From Gautieria morchelliformis (Eukaryota; Basidiomycota; Agaricomycetes; Gomphales; Gomphaceae), in NCBI GenBank assembly GCA_015179125.1, contig WHVA01000212.1:116179-180178 (forward strand): a stretch of 64,000 nucleotides of DNA, in the 5' to 3' direction. Numbering within the stretch: the first letter of the stretch is position 1; each line of letters opens with the position of its first letter. Made by a program: the position numbers and the translations under genes. Positions 43,757 to 53,052 of this stretch are shown in pieces. The notes below the pieces were generated by a model. It saw only the letters and a program-made list of their open reading frames with translations, had not been told where the DNA came from and made no database searches.

Positions 43757-46079
43757 ACCACAGAGGGATCGGGAGCTTAGTCTTCCGCGGGAAAGCTTTC
43801 ACTATCTTCGGGAACCTCTTCGAGAATCGCAACCTGAGGGTCGCCTTCGAGAGTGAAGATAGCTCTGCCAGTGGTTGAGGCAGACTCTTGAAAGCGGCAC
43901 CCCTTTGCGTGATGTGTGGGGGGTTCACTGCAATAAGGGCAAAGGCCTTTGGTTTTTCGTTGCTCTTTCTCGGCTTCAGTCAGACGTCTGGTAGCATCGA
44001 GGATGCTGGAAAGATCTTTCTGTTCGTCGGGCTTGGCTGCGGCAGAGGGTCTGGGTCAAGCGTTAGCACGTGGCGTAGAAGAAGGTTTGGAAGAGGAAGG
44101 GGGACGAATAGAGGTTGTAATATGCTTTTCGCCTTGGCGCTCCCAGTAGCAATTGTCAATGCGAAGAGCCTGACATTTGAGATCGTCGAGGCTTTCGGGA
44201 CGTTTGTAGGAGAGCATGTGGTCTTTGATGCGCTCAGCGAGGCTGTTGTAGAAAGTGTTGTAAAGGGTGGCATCGTTCCACTCGACATAAGAGGACAACT
44301 CAGTGAATGTGGTCATGTGGCGATTGACACGATGGGTGTTGAGCATCTTGAGCCTGCGAATAGCTTGCTCAGATACCTGGATGATGTCGGCCTGACCGAA
44401 AAGACGATTAAGTTCGTCAACAAAGATAAGCCAGTTGCTCCGAATGGGAGGTTCTGGGAACTGAATGAGAAAAGGTTGCCACCAAATCAAGGCAATGTCG
44501 CTGAGGTAGGATGCTGCGTAGGAGACTCGCTGTCGCTCCTGCTGGAACTTTCGGGGCTTGTTGTCAAAGACCATAATACAACTAGCGATGAATGTTCGGA
44601 GAAGGCAAGGTTCTTTCCCTGTGAATTTCTCAGGTTTCGCAGCGTCGGAGTCACCATCAGGGGCGGCCTGAGGGTAGGCGAAAGGAAAGGGATAATAGGG
44701 ATTCCACGGGAACCCTGGTTGCGGCCAAGGCCCTCCACCAAAGGGCGGAGGTGGGCCAGGAGGTCCGGGGGCCCGGGTGGCCCGATCGGAGGCACTCCGA
44801 AATGGGGAAATGGTGGCCCAAGAGGGGGTGGAGGAGGCGGTGCAGGCCTGCCAGGTGGGGCAGGAATCTGTGCCGGAGGTTGCTGCGGGGGAGGTCGTCC
44901 CGCGAAGGGGTGAGGTTGTCCCGTGAATGGAAAAGGCGCAGGTCCACCAGGTGGGGCAGGAATCTGGGCCGGGGGCTGTTGCGGGGGAGGTTGTCCCACG
45001 AAGGGGAGAGGTTGTCCCCCGAATGGAAGAGGCACAGGCCTGCCAGGTGGGGCAGGAATCTGAACCGGAGGCTGCTGCGGGGGAGGTTGTGCCGCGAAGG
45101 GGTCACGTTGTCCTGCGAATACAAATGGCTCAGGCCCACCAGGTGGGGCAGGAATCTGGGCTGGAGGTTGGTACAGGGGAGGTTGTCCCACAAACGGGTG
45201 AGGTTGCCCTGCGAATGGAGGCGGGGCACTGCCGAAAGGCAAAGCATTCGGATCATAATAGGGCACGCCAGTAACCGGATAGCCAAGATGTTGCTCGGGC
45301 GCAGGGTCAGCGTGATGTCCCTGGTCTGCCAAAGGTGCCTCGCGAGGGGGAGTAGGTTGAGAGCTGACTCGAGTATGCTCGCTATGCACCGAATGGTGAA
45401 GACTGCGAAGAGCCTGCAAAGAGTGCGAAGAAGCATGTGAGTGATGTGAATGAGATGAAGAATTGTGCGAAGCGGGTGTGTGATCCCGAGATTCTGCGTG
45501 TACAGAGGTGGTATGCCTAGAATTGAGAGGAGATGTAGGCTGGGGGTTAAGAGGATGCTGGGTGTAGTGCACATTGAGAAAAGGGTTCAGAGTGTGACTA
45601 GGCGAAGCAGGTGGCAAGTGGGGTCATGCGAAGGCCGATCGTAATCAGAGTCCTGAAGCACCGACAATCCAAGGGAGCCTAGAAGGATAAGGTTCTTGAA
45701 ATGTGCTAGGGTTCTGTGGGCGACCGCTGGGCGAATTAGAGGCGAATAAGCGGCGTAAAGAATCGGTGATGGGCCTATGACGAGATATGGGAGTGCTGGC
45801 TGAAAGTGGTCGCTGAGGGGAGAAGTGCTGTTCGCCTGGGGTCAGCTGCCGTTGAACGTCGAAAAGAGGCGGTGATGCGTGTTCGGGGACCAGATGGTAT
45901 GGTGTAGGCCGAGATGCAGACATGGCAACGAGGTGGGAGAAAGGGATGATGTCCTCTGTGGAGTTTTGTGAAGGGAATGAGGCGGAAGCTGCTCACCTCT
46001 GGAGTGGTGCTGGAGTAGGAACTGGACCTGTCGAGCGGGTTCTATGGACAACAGGGTTTTCTTGTTGTGTAGATGACAT
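43757..46079 (-). pseudogene. Gypsy B Gag, broken
   Basis: Starts MSSTQQENPVVHRTRSTG at 46079, 47 bases inside the 5' LTR. A frame change near 46020-45925 leads to MSASRPTPYHLVPEHA, then in-frame TGA codons near 45645, then a long proline-rich region with four copies of a PAQIPAPPGGP-type unit (45190-44830). A frame break lies near 44575-44650, then the capsid region KPRKFQQERQRVSYAASYL and VNRHMTTFTELSSYVEWNDA, another TGA near 44056, and a zinc-knuckle-like CPYCSEPPTHHAKGC (spacing one residue longer than CX2CX4HX4C). It ends LPIPLWC* near 43757. No pol follows. Confidence 0.75.
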
Positions 46080-46125
46080 GAAAAATAGGGTAATTCTTTG
46101 ACTGTAGCTGTTAGTTCAATTATAC

Positions 46126-47368
46126 TGTCAAGATTGGTTTTTAGGCGTTAATATCGTGTATTAGTGAACACAGCGAATGCCTGAATAACTTGTGTGAATA
46201 AGTATGCCATTCGGCGAATAGGTGAACCAATGAATGTTCACAAGATAAGAGGGTTTGCCTAAACGGGGCTCACCCTATCTACAGTCGTAGCGAAATAGCC
46301 CGTGACTCTTGACAATGTAACATGCAAGGTCTCACGGAAGGGCTGTCTAAGTCTCAACAATCCCTTCGCCAACAGCACAGAAAATGATTCGAAGGCTAAG
46401 GTAACGAAGATGAAGTATGAGAACTCACCAGTGATGCCTAAGTCCTTTGCTAGTCAAAGATGGGAATCTCCAAGAGAAGGCTTAGGATGATGACCACGGC
46501 GAGGTCAAAGCTGCACAAGATAAATGACGTATGATAATTGAACTGGGGAATATACATGTGAATGTAAACTACTTATATCGAATGCTCGTAAGGTATCGGC
46601 GAATAGGAAAGAGGCCGTCACAAGTCAGGGTTGGATAGGGGTGCGCGGTCATGATACTAGGTAGATGGAATAAACATACAATAGAGTGAGGGGAGAATGA
46701 GAACATGAAACGACGGAGAATAAAGGGAGCGAAGGCATTTATGGACAAAACCATGTCTTGGGACCCGCATACATGCTACCCTGCACCGGTTCTTCATCTA
46801 CTGGGTTGATCCCACACGACCTACGGGTAGGATGTCCCGCGAACGCACCCTGCTCATATGAACACCAAAAGGGGGTTGGATCGAGAAGCTGATGGAGTTA
46901 CTGACGAGCCATCATGCCGGGTAGGGATGTCGATCGTGATTTGATGGTGTGCCTGCTGGCAAATGATGCGAGCAGCGAATGGCTGTTCAGCGAAATGCGG
47001 GGAAGGGCGAACAGAGATGACATAGAGGAGGAGAGATCGAGGTGGAGGGTGAAGCCGAGTGAACACTGGGGAGGAGTAGCGAAAGGGGAAATGGGGATAA
47101 CAAGGTGCAGGAAATACACAGGTCATGACAATCCGATTATCAGAACACCATTGGAAGAGGGTCGAGCAGAGGAGGTGATAGGCCCAGCGATGACTGCCAA
47201 GTCAGTCCAAAGACGTCAATCGTGCGTTGATGGCGTGGCTATGGTGATTGGCGCGAACAGTGAGAATCGGTTGCCGAACATGACAATGGCGATTGGAACG
47301 AACACGGAGATGGAGTGAGAAATGGCAGGACAGAGCACCTGAGTATGAGAAATAAGCGCGTCATGACA
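46126..47368 (-). repeat. Gypsy B 5' LTR (long form)
   Basis: 1243 bp; on the minus strand TGTCATGACGC ... CTTGACA. It matches the solo LTR at 26843-28083 along its whole length, including the internal second TGTCATGAC. It sits inside KDZ transposase coding sequence; the five bases GGATG to its right would be the target duplication, but the partner LTR is missing, so it cannot be checked. Confidence 0.85.
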
Positions 47369-47373
47369 GGATG

Positions 47374-47981
47374 AGACACGTGCTGAACTTCGGAAGCAGG
47401 TCTGCCAGTGGTATCCCATTGCAAATAGGCCTCAACAAGGGTGGGATACAGTGCCTCCCATTCTCTGTTGGTCCTCTCGACTTGGTCACATCGTGTTCGC
47501 CAATCAACTGTTGTTCGCCTTCAAGAGAGTCAGCTGAGTGCCTTCAGAAGACTAGTACCCAACTTACATAGGTTTCTTGATGTGCTGATAGTTGTCGTAT
47601 ACCTCATCGGTCAACTCATGCAGGGCGTGTGTATCAAGCTCAATGGTTTCCCATGAATCATCATTTAGAGGTAGTGGTTCCCACTGGTCCCCTTGATCAA
47701 CTTCCCAGGAGCCTCCTGCCATAGATTCAGCGATATCCCACAGAGTCCGACGTTCAGACTGAGTGGAATCTAGTGCAAGCAAGTGTAAGCAATTGAACGC
47801 GTAGACCAGATGACACCTCACTTTGAACGATTGTGTTCCGACGTTTGGATACTTCAGCATGGCCACGTGCTATTTGTGGGGGTCCTCGAGTAGTATACGA
47901 AGTGCGAATACTGCCATCAGATTCATATGTTGATGTCCAGCCTTTTACCTTGCGTGACACTCGAGCCCTCGAGGGCGGCAT
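47374..47981 (-). pseudogene. KDZ transposase, N-terminal part
   Basis: The ATG at 47981 opens MPPSRARVSRKVKGWTSTYE, then TRGPPQIARGHAEVSKRR. An intron (GTGAGG...CACTAG) leads to DSTQSERRTLWDIAESM, WEPLPLNDDSWETIELDT and VYDNYQHIKKPM; a second intron leads to NREWEALYPTLVEAYLQW, typical of the region before the cysteine cluster of KDZ transposases. It is cut at 47374 by gypsy B. The matching C-terminal half is at 28904-30786 on the same strand; the middle (cysteine-rich cluster and first part of the core) is absent from the window. Confidence 0.75.
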
Positions 47982-48689
47982 AGGACTGATAGATCAGAAT
48001 AGAAGAAGCAGGAATGAAAAAAGAACGAGGCAAGGCTATGGAGTGGGCGGGTCAATGTCGTGGACGACGGCGGCGACGATGGTGACACGAGCTTAAGTGA
48101 CGCGCGTGGTGGCCTGAGTGGTAACGTTGTCAACGTTGTCCACACGTTGCATCACGTGAGTGGAATTCGTCAACATGTACACAGGTACACAGGTGTACAT
48201 GAGAGTTGGATTTCTACATGAAATACTAGGTGGGTACCCGCGCTTCGCGCGGGGGTGTAGGTCAAACGCCTCAGTAAGGGCAAGTGAATCAGTAAGGTCA
48301 AGTGCATTGGGGTAAATAGGATCATGCAAAATATATCCCTGTTCATATAGTATCATTAATCGTGTATGCACCCATGGAACAGCCGAACATGCAGAGCTCT
48401 CTCTCAACCTCTGGGATGGCCCTCCCAGCGACTCTAGACATGAAAGTGGTAATGGTCTTGACTGAATCATCAGAGATTATAAGATTGCGCCTATTGTCAT
48501 AATCCACAGGTTTCAAAGCTCGTGCATTGTGAAATAGACCCAATAGTGACCTTGGGGATCCTGAATTTTGACAATGTGGTTATATCAATATGCCAGCTGA
48601 TCCTCCGGTGACACTCTCACAGAACCAGAAACAATACCAAAATCAGAAATGGGGGAAGACCCAAAGTGCAGTTGGATAGCATGTCCTCA

Positions 48690-48890
48690 CACATAACGTG
48701 CCCTCACAGGTAGCGTGTCCCCACACATAATGTGTCCCCACAGGTAGCATGTCCCCACATGTAATGTGTCCTCACTGGTAGGTAGCATGTCCTCACAGGT
48801 AGCGTGTCCTCACAGGCAGCATGTCCCCACACGTAACGTGTCCTCACAGGTAGCATGTCCCCACAGGTAGCGTGTCCTCACACATATCAG
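48690..48890 (+). repeat. Minisatellite in the Helitron (about 18 bp)
   Basis: Imperfect tandem units on the theme CACAGGTAGCATGTCCC, about 11 copies. Confidence 0.8.
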
Positions 48891-49084
48891 GGACATGTAT
48901 CAGTATCTATTTTGTGACATATATAAAATAGGAAAAGAAACCACATTTAAGCAGCTGTTCTTATTAATTTTAGCAAAGTCAGGATAATTCATTGATATCT
49001 ATATTTATTTTTCAAAAAAAGATAACAAAAACACACTACATTAAAACAGAAGTTGTTATCAACTTGAGCAAAGTCAGTATAAGT

Positions 49085-49380
49085 TATTGATATCCATTTG
49101 CGAAAAAATGTCAAAAAAATTACAGGATAGTTAAGGTGGCTGTTATTGAGGTTAGCAAGTTTGATTTATTGATGTCTATTTGCGAAAAAATATCAAAAAA
49201 TGTACAGGATATGTAAGTTGGCTATTGTTAAGGTTAGCAAGTTAGGTTTATTGATAGCTATTTGCGAAAAAATATCAAAAAAATGTACAGGATATTTAAG
49301 TTGGCTATTATTAAGGTTAGCAAGTTAGGTGTATTGATAGCAATTTGCGAAAAAATATCAAAAAATATACAGGACATTGA
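49085..49380 (+). repeat. 82-bp tandem repeat in the Helitron
   Basis: TTTGCGAAAAAAT recurs at 49097, 49179, 49261 and 49344. The units share ACAGGATA..TAAG..GGCTATT and GGTTAGCAAGTT. AT-rich, no coding capacity. Confidence 0.8.
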
Positions 49381-49890
49381 AGCAGAAGCTGGTGTCAATT
49401 CACAGCCAAAGAAGCCCAGAGACACCCAGAGACACACAGAAAGACACACAGAAAGACACCAGCCAAAGCAGTAGTAAGCCCACCACAGCCAGAACACAGG
49501 AGGACACCAGTGGGGAGTGCGGTTCTGCGGCATCGCTCTCTTTATACCAAGCGAAGGGTCATGCACGGACCACCCTCGCGTATGGTCGCGAACCGGTCAC
49601 GTGACCTGGAATGCTGCTGCGCAGCGTTTGTAACTCGCGGCTGTGCCGCTCGCCGCTGACCTAAACAGACCGGGGGGCTCGCGGCTGCGCCACTCGCGCG
49701 CTCCGCTGACAAACTAATGACCAAGCATTGGTCAGCGGGCCCACAACCACCCACCCCCCTCGTTTAACTCTTAGATGAGAGGTATTATCGCCGGTATAGG
49801 AGCCAACCGCTATTCATATCTAATTAGACGGCTCCACCCATCCGACGTCACCCTCTAACTATAGATGTCACACTGGGTACCGCAGGTGCA

Positions 49891-50325
49891 AGGGTGTCCC
49901 TCTAGTTTGTCATCATCAAACCTTTGCGTGCACGTTTGCATTTCCGTGTGCGTGTGCGTGTCCATTGATCAACGCTCCAAATTAGTCCCTCCGAGTCGCT
50001 TGCCTGATGGTAAGAACCCTATTAAGAACAACTGAACCAAGGTTTCTTCGTGCGGAGGAGAAAGACAACACGGATGCAGGCTTCTAATAGTCATATTCCT
50101 GGTGAGCCTAGGGTCACGGCGTGCACATAAGAGCGGAAGGTCTGACATAATGCTGACCACCTGTGTAAGCATTTCGGCGTCACCCCTAGGAGCCACCCGT
50201 TGAACCGGGCACAGATTCTACGATTGGGCATTTCTAGGGGAGGTTCCCTCCGTACACTACCGTGATTAATTTCATATCTGTGCGTGTTTATAAGGAGGGC
50301 ATCGTTCCCCTAGAATACGCGAGCT
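49891..50325 (+). promoter_or_regulatory. Upstream region of the SSU1-like gene
   Basis: No gene seen. A TATA-like TTTATAAGG lies near 50288-50296, about 35 bases before the proposed ATG. A GTGCGTGTGCGTGTCC repeat lies near 49950. Confidence 0.35.
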
Positions 50326-51791
50326 ATGGTGAGCACGATACTAAGGTCTCAAGATCCCCTGGCCTAATGTCTGTCATGATTTTTTGTAGATCAACACTTC
50401 ATCTGTACCTACGCTGAGCCCGTCATCGCCCAAGAAGTCATTCCGGGATGTCATAAGGTCCGTATCCCGTCCAACTATTCCACTGATTTCAATGATGCAC
50501 AATTTGTGTGTAAGGCATTTTTCCCCTGGTTGGTTCGCTATCAATATGGGGACCGGGATAATCAGCTGTTTGCTGCATGGCTTTCCGTACAGAGGCAATC
50601 CCAAGATTATGAACGGATTTGCCTTGGCATTCTTCTTCCTGAATCTGCTACTTTTCAGCGTATTCCTTGCCCTATCCGTGGCTTGTTATATTATGTTCCC
50701 CAGAATCTGGCGCTCGATATTGCACCATCCAGTTCAGAGTCTTTACTTAGGTTGCTTTCCCATGGGAGCGGATACTCTCATCACCGTGGCCATCGTCGTT
50801 GTAAATCAATATTGGGGATTCGGTGGCGTCAGATTCGTGTACGTCCTCTGGGCTTTCTGGTGGCTGGACGCTATACTTTCCCTGCTATGTTGTTTTGGTC
50901 TTATCTATGTTATGTATGTCTTCCCCTCCCATTTTCGCGCCTAATTTTACTCACCATAAGTAGGGCCACACGCCACAATCATTCCATGTCTACCCTAACG
51001 CCATTGTGGCTACTCCCCGTTGTCGCGCCCATCGTCTGCTCCTCAACGGGTCAGCTTCTTGCGGATGTGTTGATTCCGATCCATCTACCCCATGCGTTTC
51101 TCACTATCGGAGTGTCCGTTGTCATGGTAATCATTGGATATCCCTGGCTTTGATGATTCTGACGGTCTACATGCATCGTATACTGATTGATGGTCTCCCA
51201 GACGTTGATATGATTATCTCGTCCTTCCTTCCTCTCGGGGCTTGCGGCCAGGCTGGGTACTCCTTCCTTCTAGCAGGACAAAATTTCAAGGTGACGATGC
51301 CCTATGGTGCAGGTAGTGTGGTTGGGGGCGAACTATCAGGAAGGATCCTCAACGTGTGTTGCTTCTTCGCCTCATTTGTATTATGGTGCCTGGGAGTCTG
51401 GTGGCTTCTCGTGGCATTCATTGCCACAGGGGACGTTCTTTTTCGAGGACACAGAATACCTTTCAGATTAGCTTTCTGGGGGCTCGTTTTTTCAAACGTA
51501 GGTGCATTCGCTACGCATTATTTGTAAGTCTCAATCGTGACAACCACGACTTGGATGTAGGGTGTGCATGCATTTCTCACCATGCAGTTGGCCGTAGCCC
51601 TTGACGCTACAGTGTTTCGGGTCCTTGGATCGATATACGGGGCGGCGGTTATCCTTACCTGGATTATCCTTGCCATACCAACGCTCACACAGGTCCAGGA
51701 TAGGAGTATATTTCACGCACCATACGTCGACGATGATTTGAGTCAGCCTGCAGATCACGTCAGCGGTGAAAGCAGTAGCAAAAGAAGCTAA
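50326..51791 (+). CDS. SSU1: SSU1-like sulfite/malate transporter of the TDT family (possibly damaged)
   Basis: The TDT family includes the plasma-membrane sulfite efflux pump Ssu1 and malic acid carriers. I place ATG at 50326-50328, alone in an exon before a GTGAGC...GTAG intron; the next exon reads INTSSVPTLSPSSPKKSFRDVIR and splices (50458-50516) to HFSPGWFAINMGTGIISCLL, the family's first helix. Next: FPMGADTLITVAIVVVNQYWG, FWWLDAILSL, an intron to RHNHSMSTLTPLWLLPVVAP, then LPHAFLTIGVSVVMVIIG. A one-base frame break near 51133-51140 precedes SLALMILTVYMHRI. It continues with FSLPLGACGQAGYS-type residues and GVWWLLVAF, then LAVALDATVFRVLGSIYG after an intron of uncertain donor, ending SSKRS* at 51791. 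The frame break has no splice explanation, so it is a pseudogene or a sequence error. Confidence 0.72.
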
Positions 51792-52122
51792 ATAGTGGCT
51801 CTATCGCAAGCACGGGTGGCCGTCGTATTTCCCCTTTCCCCGAACGCTGAGGTCCTCAGGACACTAATTCCTTGTTGGTGCGGCACAGTACCAGTGTTAG
51901 CTCTGCCGGACCCTTCATCAGTTTCCCGTATTCCAATCATAGATGTCAAAACGAGTACGGAGAGCATGAGAGAGGGATTATACTACTCACGTTCAAGGAT
52001 TACGGTGGAACCAAAGCACAAAGAGGACGAGTTGGCAATTGTTTAATCCATTGATGAGCCTTACAGTGAGGATTGAGCCCATAGTGCAAGGGTTTTAAGG
52101 TCTAGGCATGTATTGGTGGCCC
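51792..52122. other. Spacer between the SSU1-like gene and gypsy A copy 2
   Basis: No gene, repeat or RNA gene seen; 3' flank of the transporter gene. Confidence 0.4.
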
Positions 52123-52541
52123 TGTTACGATATGATCCATCGTAAGGTTGACCGAGGTTGGGGACGAACCCGGAGGCAAGGTCCAAGGTTACGGGGCGAG
52201 GTTTGGATGGGGAAGTCGGAGTGGGACTTGGCTTCAGCTTATATGCTGCGCCGACCCTACGCACAAGTCCCAACTTCGGAGGGTAACGAATAAGAGGCGA
52301 GGTTTGGCTTAAGAGGCGAGGCTTAGAAACTAGCTAAGGACCGAAGGGATACGATAGTTGATTTTCAGACTGAGGAGTAGGAATGCATACAAGGGGGGTT
52401 ATATACGAGTGAGGGTATGAGTCAGGGGCGAACATATTAGTGGAGGTCAGGGCGAGGTCAGGAGGCCGAGGTCAGGGTGAGGTAATATTCGAATGATGCG
52501 TGATGGAGCGGAATCAGTAACTAAGGGAATACGGGCATGGG
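52123..52541 (-). repeat. Gypsy A copy 2 3' LTR, distal part
   Basis: Starts TGTTACGATATG. It ends at ATGGG, which is the target site of copia-2, and continues at 57805-57947. Confidence 0.9.
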
Positions 52542-53039
52542 TGTAGAGGACAGGAATTATAGGCAGTAGGTATGGACTTGTTATTCAAAAGAATAGACTA
52601 GAAATCAATTCACTCTCTCAGTGAATTTAGTGGTCACTATAAATATATTATACACTACCTAGAAATCAATTCACTACAGAGCATTTCTAGGTCAATAAAT
52701 GCAAAGACTACTAGACTAATTTACTTGCCTCTCTCAGTGAATTTAGTGGTCACTGAGAGAGGGGGAAATGTGTTCCACTGCGCATGTACTACTACCCGGC
52801 CCTTTAGCGCCCAAGAGCTCGCGCGTCGAAGTCATTTCAGACTCCGCTGGGTGCAGCCGCCTGTGAAAGTAGGAATAACAAGATGAAATAGAGAGATAAG
52901 GAATGAGTGGAAAATTTCGAAAATAACCAGAGAAATGGATGCATCATACAAGAACAATGTGAGAAGAACTTGGAAGGCCACACAACAAATTGGATATATT
53001 ATGCTTGATTTTGGTGCAGGAGCATAAATGCACCCAACA
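52542..53039 (-). repeat. copia-2 3' LTR
   Basis: 498 bp, TGTAGAGG...CACCCAACA on the plus strand. It carries an internal repeat of TCTCAGTGAATTTAGTGGTC (near 52614 and 52735) and of CTAGAAATCAATTCACT (near 52608 and 52659). Confidence 0.97.
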
Positions 53040-53052
53040 CGCCCCCTCAAGC

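Larger units (their letters stand above)
48226..49775 (-). mobile_element. Non-autonomous Helitron
   Basis: A 1550-bp insertion. On the minus strand it starts TCTAAGAG after a host A and ends with a hairpin (CCCGCGC-GAA-GCGCGGG), seven bases, then CTAG before a host T. This is the classical Helitron structure: 5' TC, 3' CTRR with a subterminal hairpin, insertion between A and T, no target duplication. The uninterrupted site is seen in the left KDZ inverted repeat. It encodes no Rep/helicase, so it must be moved in trans. Confidence 0.9.
23538..49890 (-). mobile_element. KDZ-type DNA transposon with long terminal inverted repeats, heavily nested
   Basis: The sequence at 23538-23880 recurs in reverse complement at 48006-48225 plus 49776-49890, the right copy being split by a Helitron. 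Both outer ends read TGCACCTGCGG going inward, and AGGG flanks both sides (23534-23537 and 49891-49894), a possible target duplication. Inside, on the minus strand, the KDZ transposase begins 24 bases inside the right repeat (47981) and its C-terminal half lies at 28904-30786. Two further minus-strand genes lie at 25894-26712 and 23961-25394. Without later insertions the element would be roughly 7 kb, lacking the middle of the transposase. Reading the whole interval as one element is inference from the inverted repeats and gene orientation. Confidence 0.7.
48006..49890 (-). repeat. KDZ right terminal inverted repeat, split by a Helitron
   Basis: The outer part 49776-49890 and inner part 48006-48225 together match the left repeat at 23538-23880 in reverse complement. 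The break falls exactly at CTCTCA|TATTTCA of the left copy. Confidence 0.85.

Noticed and set aside
44751-45440. Plus-strand arginine/glycine-rich frames opposite gypsy B gag
   Set aside because: Mirror of the proline-rich repeats of gag; no domain and no start context.
48690-48890. Regular short repeats that could suggest a CRISPR array
   Set aside because: Contiguous 18-bp units without unique spacers, in a eukaryotic Helitron; this is a minisatellite.
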